8,468 nucleotides of DNA, from contig DATKXP010000359.1 of assembly GCA_035529015.1 (NCBI GenBank), positions 1-8,468 of the forward strand, read 5' to 3'. The number at the start of each line of letters is the position of its first letter. Positions within the stretch are counted from its first letter, which is position 1. The stretch is from JAUVZF01 sp035529015. GTDB lineage: Bacteria; Planctomycetota; Phycisphaerae; FEN-1346. The translations under genes and the position numbers were made by a program. Below the pieces are notes generated by a model. The model worked only from the letters and a program-made list of their open reading frames with translations, did no database searches and was not told the DNA's origin. Of the stretch, positions 1-6,113 are shown one piece after another.

Positions 1-330
1 GGCGGGAACTTCCTGGGCCGTACCGATGAGCATCAGTTGCCGGCACAGGAACTTCTTGCAGTCGGCGCTCGCGCCGGAAGAGAGCATCCGCGTCATGGCC
101 ATCGCCAGTTTGTTGCGAAGCGCCGGGTCGCGGCCGGCGGCCAAGGTAAGTTTCTCGACGGCGACCAGCCCTTCGCGGCTCTGGCCGAAGGCGTAATCGG
201 CGATCGCCCGGAGCGCGGCGTCGGGGTCACCGTCCGGCGCCGCGGCGGCAGCGCGGCGTACGGCGGCTGCCGAAAGCACCAGCGGCATCACAAGAAGGAG
301 CGCGGCAAGCGTGTTTCGCGTCACCTGCAT
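1..330 (-). CDS. Exported protein, N-terminal part, HEAT-like (cut by window edge)
   Basis: This open frame starts at ATG 330-328 and runs without a stop to the left edge, so only the first 110 residues are visible. A strong Shine-Dalgarno (AGGAGA on the minus strand, 344-339) lies 8 bases before the ATG, which decides the start. Residues 1-31 look like a signal peptide: a short basic start, a hydrophobic LAALLLVMPLVLSAAA core, then an Ala-rich stretch. The rest (about 36-110) is helical and Leu/Ala-rich, with repeats such as DPALRNKLAMAMTRML and a CKKFLCRQL segment ending in LIGTAQEVPA. This resembles the helical HEAT-like repeats at the front of large exported planctomycete proteins. The function cannot be told from this fragment. 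It lies 88 bases downstream of the hydrolase gene on the same strand and may be transcribed with it. Confidence 0.75.
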   Translation of the reverse strand, partial: MQVTRNTLAALLLVMPLVLSAAAVRRAAAAAPDGDPDAALRAIADYAFGQSREGLVAVEKLTLAAGRDPALRNKLAMAMTRMLSSGASADCKKFLCRQLMLIGTAQEVPA

Positions 331-396
331 GTTCGCAGTCTCCTGCACGTTGGGCGGTGGGTCTGCCGACGCACCGCGTTCCGGCTCCGGCGCGGC

Positions 397-482
397 GGGC
401 TATCGTGCCGGCCGCGCATTACCACCGCCTGCACCGCGGTGGGCAGGATTGCCCACCGCGCGACCCGCGGACGGCACAGCCC
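397..482. repeat. 86-base imperfect palindrome over the hydrolase stop codon
   Basis: The centre is a perfect 11-base-pair stem, CGCGGTGGGCA (435-445) and TGCCCACCGCG (450-460), with a 4-base loop. The outer ends also pair imperfectly: GGGCTATCGTGCCGGCCGCG (397-416) against the complement of 463-482 (GGGCTGTGCCGTCCGCG), with a 3-base bulge and one mismatch. The stop codon of the hydrolase gene (421-419) lies inside the left arm. No T-run follows the stem on the minus strand, so it does not look like a standard intrinsic terminator. It may be a dispersed palindromic repeat that landed in, or now forms, the gene end. Copy number elsewhere is unknown. Confidence 0.7.
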
Positions 483-1387
483 TTGGGGGGCTTTCCGTCG
501 AAGAGCGATCGGAAACCCTTGTCGGCCGTCTCGCCCCGCGCACCGGCTTGGCGCCCCGCCGCGCCCTGGAAAACCCACCGGAAGACCTCCGGGTCCCGCA
601 GCGCCCGGTCCCAGGCGTTGTGTCCGCCCCGGGCGAACTCGGTGTAGCGGATGGCGCCGCCGGCGCAGGAGTGGATGGTCTTGGCGTCGTCCTCCTGCAC
701 GGCCGGCTCCTCGCCCCTGGCCTTCGCGAGCGCCTGGAACATGTCGCGCGAGCCGCGCGGCGGGACGATGCGGTCGTCGGCGGAATGGAAAACCCAGATC
801 CGCATGTCCTTCAGGCGCGCCGCCTGGCTCGGGTCACCCCCACCGCAGATCGGTATGGCCGAGGCAAAGCGTTTCGGGTGCCGGGCAATCAGGTCCCATA
901 CGCCGTATCCGCCCATCGACGCGCCGACCACGTGCAGGCTGGCGGGGTCGATCGGGTTCTGTTTGATCACGCGGTCCAGGAGTTCCACGAGGACGGTCAT
1001 CGAGGGGGCGGGGTCGGCGGGCATTGTGTGCGAGGCCGTGCCCGCGCCGCGCGGCGACACCCAGTTCGTTCCTTTGACGGCCACGGGCCGGAGGACGAAA
1101 CACGGGTGCTGCCGCTGGTGCTCGTCGCGGTAGAAGGCGTCGGCGGGCATGTTCGGGCCGCCGACGCCGTTCGACTTCAGGCCGCCGTGCATCCAGAGGA
1201 CCAGCGGATACCGCCTGGCCGTCTCGACGCCGGCGGGCGTGAACAGGTAATAGTGGATCGTGTCGCCCGTCGTGCCCTCGAAGGGCTGGCGGGCCGTCCA
1301 TTGGCCGGCGGCCGCGCCGGCGGCGGGGTCGGCAAGGACGGAAATCACAGCCACGGCTGCCAGCAGGACGGGTCCGATACGGTTCAT
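419..1387 (-). CDS. Secreted alpha/beta-hydrolase (esterase / prolyl-oligopeptidase-like)
   Basis: The 322-residue product should be exported and hydrolyse an ester or similar bond; the substrate is unknown. Residues 1-26 form a signal peptide (MNRIGPVLLAAVAVISVLAD, then an Ala-rich cleavage region). The alpha/beta-hydrolase signs are in order: an oxyanion-type HGG at 67-69, the nucleophile elbow GASMGG at 155-160 with Ser157, an acid residue in HSADDRIVP (Asp205 most likely), and His256 in GGHNAWD. These make a complete catalytic triad of the PHB-depolymerase/dienelactone-hydrolase/S9-like type. The start at 1387 is supported by GGAGG (1400-1396) 8 bases upstream. TACACT (1425-1420) and TATAAC (1456-1451) are possible -10 boxes, but no convincing -35 was found. 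The last ~20 residues (after GFRSLFDGK at 291-299) are encoded by a palindromic repeat and look unnatural, being Cys/Arg/Pro-rich. The true C-terminus may have been altered. Confidence 0.85.
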   Translation of the reverse strand: MNRIGPVLLAAVAVISVLADPAAGAAAGQWTARQPFEGTTGDTIHYYLFTPAGVETARRYPLVLWMHGGLKSNGVGGPNMPADAFYRDEHQRQHPCFVLRPVAVKGTNWVSPRGAGTASHTMPADPAPSMTVLVELLDRVIKQNPIDPASLHVVGASMGGYGVWDLIARHPKRFASAIPICGGGDPSQAARLKDMRIWVFHSADDRIVPPRGSRDMFQALAKARGEEPAVQEDDAKTIHSCAGGAIRYTEFARGGHNAWDRALRDPEVFRWVFQGAAGRQAGARGETADKGFRSLFDGKPPKGCAVRGSRGGQSCPPRCRRW

Positions 1388-1483
1388 GTGCAGCGCCTCC
1401 GAGGGGCCACCGTGCCACCAGTGTACCCCGTCGGCCCCGACGATGCACGTGTTATAGCCTCTTCGGACCGCATGGGAGGGCGG

Positions 1484-1525
1484 CGAAAGAAAGGGCGACG
1501 TCCGGAGGTGCCCGGAAATCGCCCT
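1484..1525 (-). terminator. Intrinsic terminator of the PEP-CTERM gene
   Basis: On the minus strand a GC stem (AGGGCGA at 1525-1519 pairing with TCGCCCT at 1498-1492, a 2x2 internal loop, then TCCGG/CCGGA and a 6-base loop) is followed at once by TTTCTTTC (1491-1484). It lies about 40 bases beyond the PEP-CTERM stop codon. This is a standard Rho-independent layout with a slightly interrupted T-tract. It should insulate the hydrolase gene, whose start is 97 bases further on, from upstream transcription. Confidence 0.7.
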
Positions 1526-1563
1526 GAAAGCCGTTCACTGCGTTTGTCAGTCTGCGGCGGCCG

Positions 1564-2490
1564 TCACGCTGCACGGCGGCGGCGAACGTACCCGACCAAG
1601 GCGCCCACGCCACCCAGCAGGCTCACCAAGGTCACGGGTTCGGGAACCGGTGGGCTGGACGGAATCTGGGGGCCGATCTGGGGCCGGACCTCGTTCTTGC
1701 CGATCTTGTTCGGCGAAGCATGGATGAGCGGAATGCTCAGGAAACTGGGATCGTTCAGGTCGATGGACACGCCGCTGAAGACGTCGCCGGCGATCTGGAA
1801 CTCGTACGTGACCTCGTAGAGCCAGCCGGGCAGCGTCGGGTTCTCGTAGTCGGGGCCGGCCACCGGCGAGTCGGAGTCCTTGCCGAAGAACGCGCGGTCA
1901 GGGTCGTTGGGGTCGTTGGGGTCCACAAACGTATTCCAGTTGTAGGCCAGGGAGGTGCTGGAGGCAACGATGTCGGCGGCATCGCCGACCGTGACCTCAA
2001 ACTCCTTGCCGTCCGTCACGCCGCCGACGTAAGGCGGGTCCTCCTTCTTGTTGCCAAGCCCGTGCAGATAGTCCATCGTCACGTCGAGGAGGGTCGTTGC
2101 GCTCGGGCCGCTGAGGACGAACTCGAAGGCAAACTGCCCGTCGTCGCTGCCGAGCAGGTCCTGGAAGTTGTGGTTCTTCCCGCTGGGCGCCGCGGTGCCC
2201 CACCCGATGGCGGTCGAGCCGTAACTGTTGTCCACCAGGGTCTTCGGCAGCGTGAAGGCGACGACCAGGTCGCCGCCGGCCGCCCGGTGGAGCCACAGTT
2301 CGCCCCCGCCGACCATGCCGGCGTCTTCCACCAGGAAATTGAGTTCGTACCCGGTGAGGTATTCGCCGGGTTCAACGCGGCCATCGACCGTGACCGCAGC
2401 CGCCGCCGATGCCATCGCCAGCATGGCCAAGACACCCGCGACCGAAGCCGCCGCACTCCCGATCTTCCCGTTCTTTTCGTACCGTGCCAT
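1564..2490 (-). CDS. PEP-CTERM sorting-domain secreted protein
   Basis: The 308-residue protein is probably exported and sorted by the exosortase/PEP-CTERM pathway to the cell surface or extracellular matrix. Residues 1-33 are a signal peptide (basic KNGK, then an Ala/Met/Leu core ending ASAAAA). The mature part begins VTVDGRVEPGEY and is beta-rich and acidic, with many Gly, Asp and aromatic residues. It includes a DPNDPNDPD stretch at 190-198 that could bind calcium. The C-terminus is classic: VPEP at 282-285, a hydrophobic LVSLLGGVGALVGYV helix, then RRRRAA. The central family is not recognised; an SIPLIHASPNK motif sits at 252-262. The start at 2490 is chosen over an in-frame ATG at 2514 because GAGGAG (2502-2497) lies 6 bases before it and the signal peptide then has normal length. 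No exosortase gene is in the window. Confidence 0.88.
   Translation of the reverse strand: MARYEKNGKIGSAAASVAGVLAMLAMASAAAAVTVDGRVEPGEYLTGYELNFLVEDAGMVGGGELWLHRAAGGDLVVAFTLPKTLVDNSYGSTAIGWGTAAPSGKNHNFQDLLGSDDGQFAFEFVLSGPSATTLLDVTMDYLHGLGNKKEDPPYVGGVTDGKEFEVTVGDAADIVASSTSLAYNWNTFVDPNDPNDPDRAFFGKDSDSPVAGPDYENPTLPGWLYEVTYEFQIAGDVFSGVSIDLNDPSFLSIPLIHASPNKIGKNEVRPQIGPQIPSSPPVPEPVTLVSLLGGVGALVGYVRRRRAA
1902..1924. repeat. 9-base tandem repeat inside the PEP-CTERM gene
   Basis: The unit GGTCGTTGG occurs twice in tandem (1902-1910, 1911-1919) and a third partial copy follows. On the coding strand it makes the DPN-DPN-DPD peptide. The repeat can expand or contract by three codons per unit without breaking the frame. 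Asp-Pro-Asn repeats are acidic and could bind Ca2+, but this is only a composition argument. Confidence 0.7.
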
Positions 2491-2604
2491 GACAGTCTCC
2501 TCACTGTTCTGCAAAAACCCCTCGAAACACCGTCCCGTTACTTATAGCCAGTGCATCCGCGTCCGGGGAACCACTCCCTCGGAAACGGGTCCTGAACGTC
2601 GTTT

Positions 2605-2655
2605 GGTCCGGGCGCGGGCGCTGCCGGCGCACAACCCTTGCGCCGGCCTCGGACC
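2605..2655 (-). promoter_or_regulatory. Strong hairpin in the PEP-CTERM 5' leader
   Basis: A perfect 9-base-pair stem, GCCGGCGCA (2647-2639) with TGCGCCGGC (2631-2623) and a 7-base loop, is enclosed by an outer GGTCCG/CGGACC pairing (2655-2650 with 2610-2605). It lies in the long untranslated region between the promoter at 2739-2766 and the start codon at 2490. It does not match any riboswitch class that I recognise. It may slow or protect the leader, or simply reflect the GC-rich sequence. Confidence 0.5.
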
Positions 2656-2677
2656 CGGGCAAACCGCCTCCGGCCAC

Positions 2678-2709
2678 AAAAAAAAAGGCAGGTCCGCAGC
2701 CCGCGGCCC
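2678..2709 (-). terminator. Terminator-like hairpin plus T9, in the PEP-CTERM leader downstream of trpD
   Basis: On the minus strand GGGCCGC-GGGCT-GCGGACC (2709-2691) folds as a GC stem with one mismatch; a few bases later comes a run of nine T (2686-2678). It lies about 110 bases beyond the trpD stop and about 25 bases past the predicted start point of the promoter at 2739-2766. It could therefore end trpD transcripts, and it could also attenuate PEP-CTERM transcription. The stem is short, so efficiency is uncertain. Confidence 0.5.
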
Positions 2710-2738
2710 AACCCCGGATAACCCCCCTTTTCGCAACT

Positions 2739-2766
2739 ATTATACCACAAAAAACGCGGATGTCAA
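2739..2766 (-). promoter_or_regulatory. Consensus sigma70 promoter upstream of the PEP-CTERM gene
   Basis: On the minus strand TTGACA (2766-2761), a 16-base spacer and TATAAT (2744-2739) match both hexamers exactly. The predicted start is near 2732, giving a leader of about 240 bases before the ATG at 2490. The surrounding AT-rich patch stands out in this GC-rich window. Such a perfect match suggests high basal activity, possibly held in check by the leader. Confidence 0.75.
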
Positions 2767-2819
2767 ATGGGGGCACCGCCTGAGGCGTGCTGCGGGCCGA
2801 AATGGCCGTTTCTGCCCGT

Positions 2820-3833
2820 TCAGGCGGATTCGTGAGAGAGGGTGACGAGCGATTCCAGCGCCTCGGCCGCCGCACCCGAATCGATAGCCTCGGCGGCGCG
2901 GCCGACGCCGTCCTGAATGCTCTCGGCCACGCCGGCCACGTAGAGGGCGGCGGCGGCGTTGGCCAGAACGGCGTCGCGGCGCGGCCCCTTGTCGCCGGCC
3001 AGAACCGAGCGCACCGCGTCGGCGTATTCCTCGACCGTCTCGGCCCGGATCTCCTCCAGCCGCGCACTCGGCAGGCCGAGTGCCGCCGGCGAGAGGTCGT
3101 AGCAGGCCACAACGCCGTCGCGGACTTCGCAAGCCCGGGTGGGCGCCGACAGCGAGATCTCGTCGAGCCCGTCCATCGAGTGGACGATCAGGGCATGCTC
3201 CACGCCGAGGCGGACCATGACCTCGGCGATCATCTCGACGAGGTCGGCCGAGTAGACGCCCATGACCTGGCGGCGGGCGCCCGCGGGGTTCGTCAGCGGA
3301 CCCAGCACGTTGAAGATGGTCCGGATGCCGATCTCCTTGCGCACCGGCACCGCGTACTTCATGGCACCGTGCAAGGCTGGCGCGAAGAGGAACCCGATCC
3401 GCGCCTCGCGGATGCACCGCGCGACGACCGCCGGTTCGGCCGCCACGTTCACGCCGAGGGCCTCCAGGACGTCGCTCGACCCGCACTTGGACGTGGCCCC
3501 GCGGTTGCCGTGCTTGGCGACGTACGCCCCGCCCCCGGCCGCCACGATGGCCGCCGCCGTCGAGATGTTGAACGGCTTCTTCCCCGTGCCGCCGGTGCCG
3601 CAGGTGTCGATGACCGGCAGGTCGCCGACGTCGATCCTGGTGGCCTTCTCGCGCATGACGATGGCGGCGCCGGCGATCTCATCGGGCGTGGGCCCTTTGA
3701 CCGAGAGGGCCGTCAGGAAGGCGGCGATCTGGGCCGGCGTGGCCTCGCCTCCCATGATAAGGCCCATCGCCACGCGCGATTCGTCGAGCGACAGGTCCTC
3801 GCCGCGGGCGAGTTTCTTGATAAAGGCTATCAT
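2820..3833 (-). CDS. trpD: Anthranilate phosphoribosyltransferase
   Basis: This enzyme joins anthranilate and phosphoribosyl pyrophosphate in the second step committed to tryptophan. It is cytoplasmic, and 337 residues is the normal family length. The all-helical N-terminal domain (1-70) is followed by the PRPP loop DTCGTGGTG (76-84), NIST (89-92), KHGNR (107-111), the RTIFNVLGPLTNPA segment (171-184, family-conserved) and the metal-binding Asp224-Glu225 in VHSMDGLDEIS. The usual GTGGDG motif reads GTGGTG here, so the Asp is replaced by Thr. The start at 3833 has a weak AGGGG 5 bases upstream. The gene lies 74 bases downstream of galK on the same strand, with no trp neighbours and no clear promoter of its own, so read-through from the galK promoter is plausible. 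Confidence 0.95.
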   Translation of the reverse strand: MIAFIKKLARGEDLSLDESRVAMGLIMGGEATPAQIAAFLTALSVKGPTPDEIAGAAIVMREKATRIDVGDLPVIDTCGTGGTGKKPFNISTAAAIVAAGGGAYVAKHGNRGATSKCGSSDVLEALGVNVAAEPAVVARCIREARIGFLFAPALHGAMKYAVPVRKEIGIRTIFNVLGPLTNPAGARRQVMGVYSADLVEMIAEVMVRLGVEHALIVHSMDGLDEISLSAPTRACEVRDGVVACYDLSPAALGLPSARLEEIRAETVEEYADAVRSVLAGDKGPRRDAVLANAAAALYVAGVAESIQDGVGRAAEAIDSGAAAEALESLVTLSHESA

Positions 3834-3854
3834 CGCGGCCCCTGCAAAGGCACG

Positions 3855-3872
3855 CGCGGGGCAAGCCCCGCG
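3855..3872. repeat. Short GC palindrome between galK and trpD
   Basis: CGCGGGG (3855-3861) and CCCCGCG (3866-3872) form a perfect 7-base-pair stem with a CAAG loop. No T-run follows on the minus strand. It could stabilise or process a galK-trpD transcript, or be a REP-like repeat of the kind also suggested at 435-460. Confidence 0.55.
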
Positions 3873-3907
3873 GCTGACGAAACAGCGTCACACAAGGCGC
3901 CGGGCGT

Positions 3908-5101
3908 TCACACTTCGACGGCGGCGCCGTCGGCGGCTTCGCTGACCCAGATGCGCGGCTCGTGGCCGCACTCCTCCTCGTATCGGGCGAGGACGGCCTC
4001 GCGCAGCGCCGCCACGGCGTCGGGGCGCACGAGCGAGACCGTGCATCCGCCGAACCCCGCCCCCGTCAGGCGCGATCCCAGGACGCCCTCGGTCTGGCGC
4101 GCGATCCGCACCAACAGGTCCAGTTCCGGCCCCGACACCTCGTAATCGTCGCGGAGCGAGTCGTGGCTGGCGTTGAGGAGCGCGCCGAACCGGTCGAGGT
4201 CGCCGCGGCCGAGGGCCTCAATCGACTCGCGGACCCGCGCGTTCTCGGTCACGACGTGCCGGCACCGGCGGCGGACGACCTGCGGCAGGGCCGACTCATG
4301 GGCCTCGAAGAGGTCGAGCGACACGTCGCGGAGTTGCTCGACGTTCTGATCGAACTTGCGCAGGCGTCCCGCGCCCTCTTCACACTGGCTGCGGCGTTCG
4401 TTGTAGGCGCCGGCGGTCAGTTTCCGCCGGACCCCCGAATCGATGATGACCACCGTCGCCCGGTCCGCCGGAAGCGGAACCGCCTCGTACGACAGGTCGC
4501 GGCAGTCGAGGACGATGGCATGGCCCTTGCGGCCGTGGAGGCTGATGAACTGGTCCATGATGCCGCACCGGACGCCGACGCGATGCTCGGCCGACTGGCA
4601 CAGAAGGGCGAGCCGCGGTGTCGTCAGGTCGTGGGCCTCGGCCGCCACCGTCGCGGGACCCGCCTGAATCTGCGGTTTGGCCGCCACCAGAAACGCCAGC
4701 GCCGAGGCCACCTCATACGCGGCGCTCGACGAGAGGCCCGACCCGACGGGCACGTCGCCATCGACGACGGCCCGGAAGCCGCGCAGGGCCACTCCCGCCT
4801 CGGCCAGCACCTCGGCCACGGCCATGGGGTAGCGGAGCCAGTGCGGCAGGTCGGCCGGCGTCTCGGCGCCGAGATAGAAGGAGGCCCGCTCGGCAAACTG
4901 CTCGGACCACAGCGCCACGGTGGGCTCGTCGTGCGGCGCGAAGGCCAGCCGGACGGACGCCTCCAGCGCCATCGGCATGACGAACCCGCCGTTGTAGTCG
5001 GTGTGTTCGCCGATGAGGTTGACGCGGCCGGGACCCCGGACCACGCGGACCGGATCGCCGGAGCCGAAAACCTCGCCGAAACGGGCCGCCAGATCGGCCA
5101 T
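3908..5101 (-). CDS. galK: Galactokinase
   Basis: Galactokinase phosphorylates alpha-D-galactose at C1 with ATP, the entry step of the Leloir pathway. The 397-residue protein has the normal length and all GHMP-kinase motifs: GRVNLIGEHTDYNGG at 25-39 (galactokinase signature, with Arg26 catalytic by homology), PVGSGLSSSAA at 118-128 (ATP loop), the catalytic-base Asp183 in GIMDQF, and LTGAGFGG at 345-352. An open frame continues upstream to 5200, but the ATG at 5101 is the better start: GGAGG lies 8 bases before it, it aligns with the family N-terminus, and the promoter at 5134-5163 lies inside the would-be extension. No other galactose genes (galT, galE) are in the window. trpD follows after 74 bases. 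Confidence 0.95.
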   Translation of the reverse strand: MADLAARFGEVFGSGDPVRVVRGPGRVNLIGEHTDYNGGFVMPMALEASVRLAFAPHDEPTVALWSEQFAERASFYLGAETPADLPHWLRYPMAVAEVLAEAGVALRGFRAVVDGDVPVGSGLSSSAAYEVASALAFLVAAKPQIQAGPATVAAEAHDLTTPRLALLCQSAEHRVGVRCGIMDQFISLHGRKGHAIVLDCRDLSYEAVPLPADRATVVIIDSGVRRKLTAGAYNERRSQCEEGAGRLRKFDQNVEQLRDVSLDLFEAHESALPQVVRRRCRHVVTENARVRESIEALGRGDLDRFGALLNASHDSLRDDYEVSGPELDLLVRIARQTEGVLGSRLTGAGFGGCTVSLVRPDAVAALREAVLARYEEECGHEPRIWVSEAADGAAVEV

Positions 5102-5133
5102 CGATCCGTCCTCCCCTGACCACCGACGCGGCG

Positions 5134-5163
5134 AGTGTAGGTGGCCGTCGAGGCCGATGTCAA
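5134..5163 (-). promoter_or_regulatory. Sigma70-type promoter of galK
   Basis: On the minus strand TTGACA (5163-5158), an 18-base spacer and TACACT (5139-5134) give a perfect -35 and a 4/6 -10. The predicted start near 5127 leaves about 26 untranslated bases that contain the galK Shine-Dalgarno. The palindromic element at 5190-5339 begins about 27 bases upstream of the -35 and could affect this promoter. Confidence 0.6.
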
Positions 5164-5189
5164 CGGCAAAGTGACCCGCCGGACCCCGT

Positions 5190-5339
5190 GGGTGTGGCAA
5201 CGATTCCTGGCAGGGCCGGCCGCTTACTGACCTCGCGCGGCTAGTCAGGCACTCGTTCGTGTGCCTGACTAGCCGCGAGCGTCAGCGAGCGGGGACCTGC
5301 CGCCACGTTGCAGGCGTGCCAGAAATCGTTGCCACACCC
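5190..5339. mobile_element. MITE-like palindromic element without coding capacity
   Basis: The ends are 23-base inverted repeats with a single mismatch (5190-5212 and 5317-5339; the outer end reads GGGTGTGGCAACGATT). Inside is a perfect 17-base-pair stem, CGCGGCTAGTCAGGCAC (5236-5252) with its complement at 5261-5277 and an 8-base loop. A further imperfect pairing (CCGCTTACTGAC against CCGCTCGCTGAC) lies between. The flanks carry near-identical direct repeats, GACCCCGT (5182-5189) and GACCCCCGT (5340-5348), as expected of a target-site duplication. There is no plausible reading frame. It fills most of the intergenic region between galK and msrA. It may be a non-autonomous transposon or a large REP/BIME-like repeat; the partner transposase is not here. 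Confidence 0.65.
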
Positions 5340-5398
5340 GACCCCCGTAAGGCGCGGCCTTGAGGCGGCCGGGCGGCACGGCACATCGGGTTAGGGGC

Positions 5399-5427
5399 TT
5401 CCCTCACGGCCGGTGCGCGCCTATAGT
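5399..5427 (+). promoter_or_regulatory. Possible weak promoter of msrA
   Basis: TATAGT (5422-5427) is a good -10, but the -35 17 bases upstream (TTCCCT, 5399-5404) is poor. The predicted start near 5434 would leave only about 8 bases before the ATG at 5442 and would cut into its Shine-Dalgarno. If this promoter is used, the internal start at 5550 might be favoured. Confidence 0.3.
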
Positions 5428-5441
5428 CACGAGGGGAGACG

Positions 5442-6104
5442 ATGAGAATCAGCCGATCACAGGCCCCGGCCGCGATGCTTCTTCTGACGGCGTTCGCCCT
5501 TGCCGCCGTCGCGGTCGGCGGGTGCCGACCTGCACAGGAGCCGGAACCGATGAGTCAGACCGACGATGCAGGTCGCCGCCCCGCGCGGACGGCGGACACC
5601 TCGGGCGGCGCCGCGGCGCCGGCGACGACCGAGACCGCCACTTTTGCCGCCGGGTGTTTCTGGGGCGTCGAGGCCACGTTCCGCAGCGTTCCCGGCGTCG
5701 TGGACGCCGCCGTCGGCTACTCGGGCGGGCACCTCGACAACCCCACGTACCAGGACGTCTGCACCGGCACGACGGGCCACGCCGAGGCCGTCCGAGTCAT
5801 TTACGATCCGTCGAAGGTCGCGTACGAGCAGTTGCTCGACGTCTTCTGGCGCTGCCACGACCCGACCACGCTGAACCGCCAGGGGCCCGACGTGGGCGCG
5901 CAGTACCGCTCGGCGGTCTTCTTCCACAGCCCCGAGCAGGAGGCGGCGGCGAAGGCGTCGAAGCAGCGGGTGCAGGCCTCCGATGCGTTCAAGGGCCGCA
6001 CGATCGTCACCGAGATCACCCCCGCCCCGGCGTTCTGGAGGGCCGAAGAGTACCACCAGCGGTACCTCGAGAAGCAGGGCAAAGGGGCCTGCCGGACGCA
6101 CTGA
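5442..6104 (+). CDS. msrA: Peptide-methionine (S)-S-oxide reductase MsrA, lipoprotein form
   Basis: MsrA reduces the S-epimer of methionine sulfoxide in proteins, repairing oxidative damage. The catalytic domain covers about residues 66-220 and is complete: GCFWG at 71-75 with catalytic Cys72, GYSGG at 92-96, YQDVCTGTTGHAEAV at 103-117, the HDPTTLNRQGPDVGAQYRS stretch at 139-157, and a probable resolving Cys217 near the end (GACRTH). Residues 1-28 look like a lipoprotein signal (hydrophobic core ending VGGC, Cys28), followed by a Pro/Ala/Thr-rich linker, so the long form should be anchored outside the cytoplasmic membrane. The start at 5442 follows GAGGGGAG. An in-frame ATG at 5550 also has AGGAG (5536-5540) 9 bases before it and would give a cytoplasmic 184-residue enzyme. 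The gene converges with the Rrf2 gene. Confidence 0.95.
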   Translation: MRISRSQAPAAMLLLTAFALAAVAVGGCRPAQEPEPMSQTDDAGRRPARTADTSGGAAAPATTETATFAAGCFWGVEATFRSVPGVVDAAVGYSGGHLDNPTYQDVCTGTTGHAEAVRVIYDPSKVAYEQLLDVFWRCHDPTTLNRQGPDVGAQYRSAVFFHSPEQEAAAKASKQRVQASDAFKGRTIVTEITPAPAFWRAEEYHQRYLEKQGKGACRTH

Positions 6105-6113
6105 CGGGCGCTG

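Noticed and set aside
37..966. A 309-codon open frame on the plus strand
   Set aside because: It is Arg/Pro-rich and antisense to both the exported protein at 1-330 and the hydrolase, each with signal peptide and Shine-Dalgarno.
1429..1442. Small palindrome CGTCGGCCCCGACG upstream of the hydrolase gene
   Set aside because: A 6-base-pair stem is too short in GC-rich DNA to call an operator without conservation data.
311..1819. A 502-codon open frame on the plus strand
   Set aside because: It runs antisense through the hydrolase and the end of the PEP-CTERM gene and has shadow-like composition.
2660..2682. Possible sigma54 promoter (GG/GC elements) in the PEP-CTERM leader
   Set aside because: The spacing between the GG and GC pairs is not the required 10 bases, and a perfect sigma70 promoter is present upstream.
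2787..4145. A 452-codon open frame on the plus strand
   Set aside because: It lies antisense to trpD and part of galK, both certain. The product is Arg/His/Gly-rich with no recognisable motif.
5102..5200. N-terminal extension of galK to 5200
   Set aside because: The extension holds the galK promoter and lacks similarity to galactokinases; the ATG at 5101 has a good Shine-Dalgarno.
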